64,000 nt of DNA from Sialis fuliginosa (lineage: Eukaryota > Arthropoda > Insecta > Megaloptera > Sialidae): NCBI GenBank assembly GCA_961205875.1, contig OY540820.1, positions 11,718,001-11,782,000 of the forward strand, in the 5' to 3' direction. Below, in pieces: positions 46,055-56,500 of this stretch. The position numbers and the translations under genes are program-made. The notes beneath the pieces are model-generated. The model made no database searches. It was given only the letters and a program-made list of their open reading frames with translations, and was not told the origin of the DNA. Positions within the stretch are counted from its first letter, which is position 1. Each line of letters opens with the position of its first letter.

Positions 46055-46171
46055 CGTCAATCAGGTGCCTTAGATTTTGACAGACGTGCTTCACATTCTT
46101 CCCCCACTCGACCCAGACAAGGAGAGGAGGTACTGTTGTACGAAAACCCCGGAATGTACCCCGGAGATTGA
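46055..46171 (+). CDS. Possible 3'-terminal coding exon of an unknown gene
   Basis: A long pyrimidine tract ending CAATTCCCCAG (46054) precedes 38 codons, open only in phase 0, that end in TGA. The product starts RQSGALDFDRRASHSSPTRP and ends GEEVLLYENPGMYPGD. GC content is well above the flanks. The acceptor is among the best in the window, but no upstream exon or family is recognised, and an antisense frame (46342-46091) competes for the same GC-rich block. Confidence 0.3.
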   Translation, partial: RQSGALDFDRRASHSSPTRPRQGEEVLLYENPGMYPGD

Positions 46172-46342
46172 TGATTGATTTCCAGGACGCACAGTTTTAC
46201 CTCCTCCTCTTTTCCCGAAATATCCTAACTTTGTACAGACGCTAACTTTGTGTAGAGTTATTTCGTCACTCCTACCTTCGACAGAAGTTTCTGTACTCCT
46301 ACTCATGGATATCTCACTCCCCTCGTCGCTAATTCTAGACAT
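46091..46342 (-). CDS. Alternative antisense open frame, Ser/Glu-rich
   Basis: Minus-strand frame starting MSRISDEGSEISMSRSTETS followed by VEGRSDEITLHKVSVCTKL, then a Gly/Lys-rich end. The first half looks protein-like; the second half overlaps the antisense of the exon at 46055-46171. Only one of the two is likely real. No family recognised. Confidence 0.2.
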   Translation of the reverse strand: MSRISDEGSEISMSRSTETSVEGRSDEITLHKVSVCTKLGYFGKRGGGKTVRPGNQSSISGVHSGVFVQQYLLSLSGSSGGRM

Positions 46343-46727
46343 GAGTTTCGGTACACAGCAACCGATGGGTATGTTTAATTAGAAAATAAGCACATTCTTT
46401 GCCTTCTTGACATTTTTACACGAGAAAAAATGCAAGTAAACTTTATTTTATAAATACCTACATAACATCAGTGGAGTGCAATAAGACAAAAAACTGATTC
46501 TAACAGAATATTATAAATCTGCAAATTTCGTTATGTGTATTTTCTACGAAAAACAAATCGTTCATATGTTATTTGAATAAATAAAGCAAAAAGTACAGTA
46601 TATATGCGCGAACCCTTTGTTAAATTATTATATATATATGTGTATATATAATTTGCGAGCCCCTTGTTCTCCTTGGTAACCATTTTCTCAAAAAGAAATT
46701 TTTTTTATTATATACGTACCTATACAG

Positions 46728-47475
46728 GGTATTCCGTTAACATATCGACAAACTTTTATAAGTGGTCGAGGATATTAAAACATTCGCTTTTTGTTATTAA
46801 ACTCATGTCCGCAAATGTGCCGTTTTAGCAGTAGAGCAAAAGAAAGGATCCTATACAAATGCAATGGATTTTTCAATTTGGTTGAAATTTTTTGTAACTT
46901 AGGGAAATGATAGTTTAAAGTATGCTGATCAAAAGTTGTAATGGGTGTAACCTACTAAAATCTATAACTTATACTTCAAAGGGCAACCAAACATACTATG
47001 TTTATGTTTATCTCTTAAACGATCAACTTTTAGAAAATAATTCAAAGGAATAAAATGCCATACAATATAATAAAAAATTGTTATAATTTTTTATAACATT
47101 TATTAGTTTTATAAAAAAGTGCCCAACCAAAAAACTAAAAAACGTCACCTAATGTTCTAAAAAAATTCTTTGTATTGACTAATTAGAAGCACTTTTTATT
47201 CATTACTTTGTCTGAAAGTCGTCTCTTTATGAAGGAAAAATAAAAATAAACATAAACATAAAATTATGTATTAAACATAAAATGTTTCGATGCCCCCTGG
47301 AGCAGAAATTATAAATTGCACGTTACATGCACCCTTTACAACTTTTAATCAGCGCACTTTGAACTATCATTTCCACTAAAAAATTCAATCAAAAACAAAA
47401 TTCATTGTTTTTGTGCGAGGTCTTTTTTTGCTCTACTACTCAAATAGCTCGTTTTTGAATATGGGTAAAAAAATA
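46728..47475. mobile_element. Foldback element with CAGGGTATTCCG end, copy H
   Basis: The left edge TATACAGGGTATTCCGTTAA is followed by an arm (about 46801-47040) whose inverse appears at about 47230-47457. Shared pieces include TAGAGCAAAA / TTTTGCTCTA, GGAAATGATAGTT / AACTATCATTTCC and TGATCAAAAGTTGTAA (near-inverse TTACAACTTTTAATCA-like). Same general class as the elements at 17.2 and 34.7 kb, but a different sequence. Confidence 0.6.
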
Positions 47476-48330
47476 TAAATATATAATATGTATATAGATT
47501 TAACATATTTTGGTGGATTTTGTTTTATGTATTAATTATTAATTCTATTAAGCCAAAAGATCGTCTATTGACAAATCAATTTATTACTTTTCACAAATAT
47601 AATATAGGTATTAATTAAACAAGTATAATAATTCAAAGTATTATACATTTACACAAGACTGTGGCTATAAACAAAGTCATTTCATGGATATTTCCATAAT
47701 TTCTTTAGATGTCACGGTTGCTGTATTGAGCAAAACTAAAACACTAATGTTCTGTGTCGAATGTGTCAAACATTCCGTAATTAAAGGGTTAATAAATAAA
47801 AACATTCCACGCTTAATAAAGAATAGTGTTGTCTATTAATAAGTTTAACTAGCTAAAGTTTGTTGGTTTTCCAAAATATAATAATTTAAAAAAACATCAG
47901 CCAAGTATTGCACAGTGCTTCCTCGTGCTAAATTCACCAAAGGTAGTTAATTATTAAACAATTTAAATAAAAACCAAAAGAGTTAAGATAAATTGCCTAG
48001 CATTTAATTTTTATACAATTTATGCAAATATTTTACAACACACGTTGTAGACCTATATTATAGGAAATTGAATGCTCTACAAATTTTTACGTAACATGTA
48101 TTGTTTATATTCCTTAAAAAAATATCAGGTTATTAAAACAATAAATAATTTGTTTTCTATGTTGAGGTAATTTATTTTGATCTATATACATATTCCAACG
48201 TATTCATTGACATAGTTTTTTTTATGAAGATGGATTTTAAATTATTACTGCTATTGCATTGTCGCTTAAAATCAAGCTTGACTTTCGGGTGATTTTTGAA
48301 ACGACCTAATTATAAAATCATATTCAATTT
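47476..48330. other. Non-coding stretch with a fragment of repeat C
   Basis: Bases 47885-48115 match repeat C (CATCAGCCAAGTATTGCACA, ATTTAATTTTTATACAATTT, then CACGTTGTAGACCTATATTA, also seen near 8960). The rest is AT-rich. Confidence 0.4.
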
Positions 48331-48339
48331 CCTACATGT

Positions 48340-48570
48340 CCCGAGGGTTGATAAACAAAAGTAGTGAGTTCGGCAGACGGTCACAAGCAGAGCTAGTGTT
48401 TTCTAATAATAATATCTGCGGTGATCGCAGATGGCCGCGGTGTGTCACCATCACCGCCGTGACGACACGAATCGCGGCGTGTCGACGTGACGTCATCAGT
48501 CACACAACGGCGTACATTGACACCGTACATGCGTCGGGTAGTGTAGGGATGGTTTGTCTGTTATACAGGA
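48340..48570. promoter_or_regulatory. CpG-rich island with CRE-like site
   Basis: The strongest GC-rich island outside genes: many CpGs and TCGACGTGACGTCATCAG, containing TGACGTCA. It also has small palindromes such as CTGCGGTGATCGCAG. An 80-codon plus-strand frame runs through it but has a promoter-like rather than protein-like composition. It could be the promoter of a gene outside the window or of the uncertain exon at 46 kb. Confidence 0.3.
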
Positions 48571-48811
48571 AATTGTGATTAATGCTGCCAGGAAAAACAT
48601 CACAATAATCGGGATTCGTAGAAAATGTGTTATTGTTGCCAACTGGTTTTAATGTATTTCTTTTCAGAATTATTTAGTTTTTTGTACTTGAATAAATAAT
48701 TGCATTATTTTTTTTTATCTGAGTTATATGTGCGAAGAAAAATAATATTCATAATTTTTTTTTTTTTTGTGAATTGTTTTCAATTTCGGTTGGCGCTATT
48801 GCTGGAAGAAC

Positions 48812-49165
48812 ACTACCTTGCAAAAGTTTAAAACCACCTGAAAAATTTTCCCTTTTTGGACTTTTGCTAATATTTCTCAGTCTCTGATAATAAAATATGT
48901 GTCAATTCAAATTGTCTCAGTTTTGCTATAGTGACAATTTCTTTTTCCCAAAAATAAGTGAGTATATTCTATATTTACAATACCTATTATCATGTTATTT
49001 ATTATTGTACCTTGTATTTCGATTTCAGTGTTTTCACAATTTAAATGACCTAACCTCAATATTGTGTGATCCCCAAAAAAATCTTTTTATTTACAGAAAA
49101 CACGAAAATGGGGAAAGCATAGCAAATTTCGAAAGAAAAACGAGCTGAAATAGTCATTTGGAATA
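48812..49165 (+). mobile_element. Tc1-like element, truncated second copy
   Basis: Starts CACTACCTTGCAAAAGTTTA and AAACCACCTGAAAAATTTT, then matches 38529-38880 through AACCTCAATATTGTGTGATC and ATGGGGAAAGCATAGCAAAT to ATTTGGAATAAATTGGGCC. The right terminus is absent. Confidence 0.65.
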
Positions 49166-49265
49166 AATTGGGCCATTGTATGTAAGTAACCTCATCAGAC
49201 CTAAACCACTGGACGTGTCGAAGCCATATTCACACCATATATTCATTTGGTGCCCTTATAAGTTT

Positions 49266-49545
49266 ATAAATTTTTTGGACCCGGTAGGTGGTACTGGGGT
49301 CGATTATGTGTATTTATGATCAAATTTGGCTCACATTCAGAATAAGTATATTAGGTTAGTTACGTGGAAAAAATATTTTTACAAAAAATGGACCCGGTAG
49401 GTGACACTGGAGTCGAGATATTCATGAAAATGTATATTTATGATTTGATTTTTAAACAAATTATTTTTAGGCAGAACAACGTTTACCGGGTAAAACAATA
49501 TAAAAAACTCTTTAAAAATGACAGGGGGTGCAACCAGGACGGGTC
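49266..49545 (+). repeat. 111-bp-period duplication and GGGTCTGCTAGT tail
   Basis: GGACCCGGTAGGTGGTACTG at about 49279 and GGACCCGGTAGGTGACACTG at about 49390 begin two diverged units. The region ends with ACGGGTCTGCTAGT, a common ending of dispersed insect repeats. No gene. Confidence 0.5.
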
Positions 49546-51292
49546 TGCTAGTATTTTATATATCATATTTCTAAAAATATAACAATCTGTTTTATTACTT
49601 ATTCTCATTCTGTTTGCCTATTTTCTAATAAAGGGAATTGCTCGTTTTGTCTTCTGAACGATCACATATGCAGGAAAATACATAAATTGTAGCAAGCGAA
49701 GTAATGCCAATAATATTATCTGTAGTGCAAATATTTCATTTTATAAAAGTGTGCTCTAAATTGCATCGTATCTTCACTTTACTGTATTTGCTTTCAATCA
49801 GTCTGAATAGATCTATTATTGCAAGTTGAAATATATATTGTTTTTTTTTACAAAAATAATAATTTCTCGACTGGTTCAAGGTTTCAATGCAATTACTTAT
49901 TATTCCAATTTAGTTTTTGCAAATTATATTTATAAATTGAAATCTTACGGTTTAGTACAACTCACCGCGAGTTCAATTCAAAATCCTTTTTCTCTGTACC
50001 CCCTTTAAAAGCCATTATTAGGTTCTTAGGTATATTTTATTAGATATTTTGTGGGGAGCTCCGCCTCCGCCCTCTAGCCCCTAAAATGCCATTAGTTATA
50101 TAGGAATATTTGTTTTGATCTTTTACCCCTCTTTAACGTTATTATTGAACTATTTGCCTCTTCTGTAACGACCAGTATATTATATTAGATCTAACGCGGG
50201 GGGCTATGTCCCCTGCATTCCCTTTAATGCTAGAAGTAATATAGTATATATATGTATATATAGATTATTATTAGAATAATTACAAAGCTCAATTCAAGCT
50301 TTTGCAGTTTTTTTTTGATATGAACCATTAAAAAAAAAAAAAATTCCACTTCTTCGACTAGCACCTAAGGAGTGCATGGTTATTTTAATAAAATAAAAAA
50401 CAATAAAAAAATAATAAAAAAAATAAAATTAATTTTTAATCCCGACATTCCTTTACTTCTATTATTCCTTACACGTGAGTGCGTATATATCTATACACAT
50501 TGCGAGTGTGTGTACGTGGGTGTTTGTATGTATTGTCCGTCTGTTCGGGCGCTCGTTCGCTGTTGTTTATTTTTAGTGTATCGAGACTACATTTCCATCT
50601 ATTTTTGCCTGTTTGTATCATACGTCAATATGTGTGCGTCTGCATGCGTGTGTATGTAAAACATATGAAATAGATAATAATACTACTGGAACCTAGAGAG
50701 AACATTCACAAAGTTTGCATATATCTATTGTAATAAAGCAAAATACATATTGAATCAAACAGCTTTGACAAGAAAAATCTAACAATAAAATTTTATAATA
50801 AAACTATACTATTTTCTGAGTGAAGTCATACTAGATAGTTGATAGTAAAAGGCGAGAATCAACAAAACAGAAAACTTATAATAGAAAATAAGATCTTTTT
50901 ATAAGGTAGGTATTGTATGTAAATAAACAAAAATCAATATTATTAATAAGTGAACAATCCTGTACATATGCAAAATGACAACCTGTACGTTTTGTTTGGA
51001 TACAATATAAAGCATGTATGTATGTGTATTGTGTATACACATATGTATATATTCAGTATGCAGCAGATAGATAAACATTCATAATGTAAATATTACATAC
51101 AACATAGTGCATTTTCCATATTGACTAGAGTATATCGCATTCGTTTGTGAACGCTAGTCTAGATGATGTAAAAATCTAATTTTAATCCAGCTTTGTTGTC
51201 AACAGGGCTGTCAATTGTGTGTCGATACGTGCATTTTTATTTCAGGGTTTATATTGTTGTTTTTATTGATAAACGATATTACAAAACAATTA
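49546..51292. other. Non-coding stretch with TG/TATG microsatellites
   Basis: Bases 50480-50660 and 51010-51050 are TG/TATG/CGTGTG-rich microsatellite. The overlapping open frames there are translations of the microsatellite. Nothing else stands out. Confidence 0.45.
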
Positions 51293-51825
51293 AGGTAGTG
51301 GCACCAATCATGGCAAGGACCCCAAAAATGGCAAATTTTTAATTAAATACACTGAATTAAAAATATGTGTTGATATTTTGATTACTACCATTTCTGAATA
51401 TTAATCTATATACATATAACTATCTTGCAGCGTGATTTGATGACAATCGGTCAATAGGTGTCAAAATGGTGGACATTATATATTAATTATTATTATATTA
51501 TCATAGCAACTGCTTTACATTGTTTCAAATTTGACGATTCTTTCATTTATATCTTTTGTGTCGTAGTACTTATCATTTTGTAATCAGTGTCACTGCGTGC
51601 TCTTTACTGGTTTTACCTTTGCCATTACTGGAGAAAAACATGAACAAAATAAAAGGTTATAATTTAAAAAACAAACTATATTTGCGGACTTTGGTATTCC
51701 ATTGAATAAATAAAGAGTTACTTGTTTTATTAGTAACATGCGTTCATGAGAGTTACAAAAACAAGCCCATAGTTAAAAAAAACGAAAACTTGCTCTTATA
51801 GCGGCCATAACTGGTGCATTTACCT
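51293..51825 (+). mobile_element. MITE-A copy 6
   Basis: Ends AGGTAGTGGCACCAATCATG and CTGGTGCATTTACCT, flanked by TA on both sides. It contains GACAATCGGTCAATAGGTG and TTGCTCTTATAGCGGCC. Only 80 bp separate it from the larger related element at 51906. Confidence 0.75.
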
Positions 51826-52659
51826 TACACCGTTTAATAAAGAGAAGATATTCTTCTTCTTCTTGTTACCTTTTCAGACAGCTCATTTTTGTTTGTATTT
51901 ATGTAAGGTAAAGTACCCAGTTATGGCACAACGCGAAAAACAGCGGCTATTGTGGAACACACGTATATTAATCAATTTTAATAATATTCATACTTCGTTT
52001 TGCGTACTAAAAAAATTTACCTAGTGTCATTAAACCTTTTAATTTAACTATAGTACTAAAAATCAAAGTATTATTTAAATATAAATAGTCGAAAAAAATT
52101 ATTTTATTATAGCCTACATAAAAGTTGGTATTCACTGACATGTTTATCACAAATGTAGTGATTTGTACAGTTCACTGTTTTGATGTAATTCTTAATATTT
52201 CAAGTATTTTACGATATAAATAATAGTTCAAATTGTAGGTAAGTCTTTAATAAATGATATGATATAATTATTTCATAGATTTAAGTAAAGTCATTATTGA
52301 TAAATACATGTTTCTTTATAGGAACGTTGAATGTCATTATTAACCAATATATGAAACAACCGAAATGCTTGTGCCTGGAGTGGGACTTTTTCAATCATCT
52401 GTTGGAACGTATTGTTTGCAACTAATTTGTGTCATTATCGTATTATTTCTGTATTTGAATTATTATTTTATCATCAAAGTGGTGTGATCAATCAATATTC
52501 ATGCATTTTATTTAAGAATATACGAAATAGGTGAGTGAAATAAAGTAAAAACCTAACCTCAAAATATTACCTGTCAATAATATTTATAATTTAATCCTAT
52601 ACTTATATTTGTTTTAGCAATGAAAACTAGAAAAATAAAGAGTATTAATCAAAATAAAT

Positions 52660-53180
52660 AAATAAAAAAATAAAATTAGAAGGAAAAATAGTACATCTAA
52701 AACGATTCAGTGTCAGCTGTCACATTATTAAGAAAGGAAATGTTTTGAATTCTTCAAAGGCGAAAGAATTGATTGAAATAACAAATGTTCTAGTATAAAC
52801 TGGACTAGATAGATTAAAATTACCATCTTAACCTCTCCGAGGTATGTACGATGAAAGATACAGAAACTTTACAATGCAAAATAATGAAAACGCATTTGAT
52901 CAAATTATCACAGTGGTTACCAAAGAATCAATATATTATTATGAAGAAGGTGTTACAAAGACACTTAATGATCCCTTAATTGTATTCGATGGTAGGTACT
53001 GATTGTTTGAATTAATTAATTAATTAATGTTGAATATTTATCTATATTATTTATAATTCTAGATATAATTGATTTACAACATAATGAAATTACCATCGTA
53101 ACAATTGCAAGAAGAGAAACGAATGATTAGCTGAAAAAAATAAAGAATTTGAAGAACAAATGAAACAATTAAAAAAATAA
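52660..53180 (+). pseudogene. Fossil transposon gene, last two exons
   Basis: One frame reads KLEGKIVHLKRFSVSCHIIK, SSKAKELIEITNVLV, stop, TGLDRLKLPS, stop, PLRGMYDERYRNFTMQNN, IITVVTKESIYYYEEGVTK and LNDPLIVFD, and reaches a donor G|GTAGGT at 52992. A T-rich acceptor (AATTCTAG, ending 53062) follows after 71 bp and continues in phase: DIIDLQHNEITIVTIARRE. After one frameshift near 53125 comes LAEKNKEFEEQMKQLKK and TAA, a short coiled-coil-like tail. Two stops and a frameshift make it dead. I recognise no catalytic motif or family, so it may represent an undescribed transposon protein. Confidence 0.6.
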
Positions 53181-53690
53181 AACGGCCAAGTGCATGTTCG
53201 GTACGCACATGATGGGTTCCGTAGTCATTATGATTTGTAAAAAAGTTATTTCAAAATTTTTCATAAACTATTTTTGCTACAGTGTTTGTTATAATTAAAA
53301 GCTACATTCTGGATTTTTTTCAGATTTTTTGAATTGATAGTTTAGTTAGCTCTGACAACGACATTTAAAAGAAAATAATTCATGACTGGAGGGTTAAAAT
53401 TAAAATATAACATACTTTATTGCATTTTAGGAGACCTATCTAAAGACACCCCACCTAACGGATTAAGTGAAATTTTTTTTAAATATACTTTTCAGTCTAT
53501 GAGAAGGGGGTCCAAATAATTTTTTTTTTTCAATAATCTTATCATTTCTGTTTTTGGGTTATCAGTCTTCGTCCGTATACCAAATTTCATTTTAATCGGT
53601 ATAAAATTTATATAGACAGACAGATTGACAGAGCGAAACTATAAGGTTTCGTAGTTTTCTACGAAACCCTAAAAATTAAGCAAGAAACTT
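53181..53690 (+). mobile_element. AGGGTTCCGTA-type repeat inserted in the fossil transposon
   Basis: It starts AAAACGGCCAAGTGCATG, then GGGTTCCGTAG; later TTCTGTTTTTGGGTTATCAG, a GACAGACAGATTGACAGA tail and TTTCTACGAAACCCTAAAAA. Repeats with this opening and the inverse GGGTTCCGTA ending are widespread in insects. It sits directly behind the fossil gene's stop codon, so it postdates the host element. Confidence 0.6.
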
Positions 53691-54902
53691 AATTTTTCAT
53701 AAACTTTGTTACCTTATTTTTAATATTTTATATTTTTCATATAGGTACAGCCAATTCTGTTTTCAAACAAATTTTTTTTACACGATTTTGAAGAAGCACG
53801 GTCGATAACAATAAAAAACTTTTTTTTATGCGTACTGATTTGATTTTACATGATCCATTTATTCTAAATCACTGTAAAATTTATACAATTTATTATTTTC
53901 ATACAATGAAGTTCTTTTTCTTGTTAAATTTTAAATTAATAGGCTGAACGTATCGTGAGAAAACAGAATTGGGTGTATTAAATTTGTATATTTAAATTTT
54001 ATAACTTTATATTATTGATATTTATATTTTATTATGATTTATAACATTTAAAAAATTTAATAAAGTTCTGCTTAAGATTAATGTATGTTAATGATGTTTT
54101 CAAATTATTTTTCTTATTTCCTTTCATCATTAATATTATTTTAGGTGCATTTCCAATAAAAATAAAAATCTAATATTTTAAATCCAATTAATATTACTGA
54201 TACACTGCTTGTCACAATTAGTGGGAGACTTTTTGAATGGAACAGTTTTGTTAAAAATTGTCATTAATATGAAATTTCAGAAAAATCATTAATGTGGTGT
54301 TGTCTCAAAGTCCAAGAAATAACAACTTTGTACGTTAATCACTCCAACCCCAATTTATTACAATTAATTCGAAGGACACAGGTAAAGATAAAACTGTGAA
54401 ATTTACAAACTGGGTAGTAAACCCTGTATACAAAGGTACTGTATATTAAAAATTTAAAATAAATTATAAGGGTAAGAATCAACCCTTAAATACTAAACCG
54501 TCTTCAATAGTAGAATAGAAGATTGAATTCAAGTGTAATTTTATAAAAAAAATCAATGAAAGCGGTTGATTTAATTATTTAAAATCAATAAAATTATAAA
54601 AATCAATGGAAAAATAACTTATAGAAGAAAAACTACTGTTCCATATTAGGTGAATGAATTATGGAACATAGGTGCCAATGCAAAAATCTTGTTTCATAAT
54701 AGTGGACATTAGTTCATTCACTTTTTTTTTTATATCATGAAAAATATTATATTTATTTGAGTTTTGTAAGTATGACGTTATAGAGGAAACATAGGCCCAT
54801 CAAATAATGTATTACAATGTTCCATTTAATAACTTATAGATTTTTTATATGAGCGCAAAAAAAAGGTGTGGAAAAATCGTTCCATAACTGGGTACTTTAC
54901 CT

Positions 54903-56189
54903 TATGTGTTATGTAGTGATGTTTTTGTTGGGGGTACATTGGGACAAACAAGGTGACCATGAAACAGGGGAGTTGGGGGGAGGGTTAACATGTTTTTTTT
55001 ATCATGTATTACATATATTTTATATTTTAATTTCGGTTTCTTTTAGGAATTACATGATATGTTTGTATGACGATGGGTTCTCTAATAATTCTTTTACTGA
55101 TTGTATTGACTTGTTTTTGATATTTTCTTTGAGGGTGTTATTACATGTGCAGTGAAGAGTAGATATGAAAAGTAATTTTATCTTAATAAATTATTAACGT
55201 AATTATTATAAATCATAAATTATAAACGTCGTTGTATATATTTCATTAACCACTGACATCTATATATTTGTTTTGGGGGGAAAAAGTGCTTTTATTTTTA
55301 TTTTAATAAAGAGAATATAATACTTAAAGAAAATTTTCCTTAACAAGTTTATGATTCTATAGTAATAAATGAAATTATAAAAGGATGGGCAACTGGGTAT
55401 AAAAATATTGTGTTGTTTCAAGAAAACATCAAGAGTTAAAATGTTTTTTTTTAAACAGGGGTAACAGAATTTAATAAAATATTTGTTTGTTCAATTTTAT
55501 AGCTTAGACAGAGTCTTTCAGCGTAAAATCAAATAATTATTGTTCAATTTAAATTACATACGTTCTCCGATAATGATCATTATTCGTCAAATATTTTACA
55601 AATTGTCTCAGTTGCAAGCTAGAAAAGTCAAACTATTTAATGTTGGTAAGAGCACATGTTAGTATAAAACCCGGGATTTCACCCTTGTCCCCTGGGCCTC
55701 GCGAGTGTCACCTGCTTTGACAACCCTTGGGAAACATCCCTTCCATCCGTACTTCACGTCTAGTATGACAATTAATGTCTATAAAAAAATATTGGTCAGT
55801 TTGAACATCCCTAAAACGTTGAGTTATATAATAGTTTCTTTGTTGTTTATTGTAAACTTACTCTTAATAAATATTAAAATTTCAAGCAGTTTTTTTTTAA
55901 TTCTATTTTTATGTAGTACCTACATTATACATATAAGTTATAAATTTTTATTTTTTTAAAACTTTGTGAAATATTAGGTACTTCAGTTAAAGTAAAATTT
56001 AATGAAATATTTTTTTGTAAAAATAACCTTCATATGACTTTCTTATTATAATCATTTGTGTATTCAAGAGATTATAAATAAACATTATTCAGTACAAGAC
56101 GAGGTAAGTTTTGTCTCGTCTGGTGCTGCCCTAGTAATTGCATAAAATTTTGAAGAAATGTTTTTATAAATACTGGTAGTAACACTGAA
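54903..56189. other. Non-coding stretch
   Basis: AT-rich; frames at 54868-55155 and 55705-55959 are hydrophobic and Phe/Ile/Leu-rich as expected from T-rich DNA. A hairpin AAGACGAGGTAAGTTTTGTC followed by TCGTCT lies at 56095-56125 and recurs at 58346-58378. Confidence 0.45.
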
Positions 56190-56500
56190 AAAAAAAACAT
56201 CTGCCAAGTAAATGCACAGTGTTTGCTCATGCTTCATCAAAGGTAGTTAATTATTTCATAATTGAAATAAAAACCGATGAAGTATTCAGATAAACTGCCT
56301 ATCATTGGTTAACCATTTAATTTTCATACAATTTTATTTAAAAATATAAATTCGAAATTTTTTAAAACGTGCTTGGTTTGTTATTCGTATATTTTCAATT
56401 TTTTATATTATTTTCAAATTTTGAAATCAGAAAACAATTTTTTTTCTCATTTTAAAACGATCACAAAGCTTCTCGTATCTTCGATAGGGCGAGAAAGCAA
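56190..56500 (+). mobile_element. Dispersed repeat C, copy 4 (deleted middle)
   Basis: Start ACATCTGCCAAGTAAATGCA, middle ATTGGTTAACCATTTAATTT, end GATCACAAAGCTTCTCGTAT then CGATAGGGCGAGAAAGCAA. The GACA block is missing. Confidence 0.55.

Larger units (their letters stand above)
51906..54902 (+). mobile_element. 3-kb DNA transposon with fossil gene, TIR related to MITE-A
   Basis: Termini AGGTAAAGTACCCAGTTATGG and its inverse CCATAACTGGGTACTTTACCT (shown in part), flanked by TA. MITE-A's right end, read inwards, is AGGTACTGGCACCAGTTATGG, so both families share AGGTA, an ACC(C/A)AGTTATGG block and the spacing. Secondary ATGGAAC / GTTCCAT motifs recur near the right end. The interior holds a broken two-exon gene (next entry) and a later insertion. 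The superfamily is uncertain: TA flanks suggest Tc1/mariner-like behaviour, but the fossil protein does not look like a Tc1 transposase. Confidence 0.6.

Noticed and set aside
50372-50673. Cys/Val-rich open frames
   Set aside because: Translations of TG/CGTGTG microsatellite sequence.
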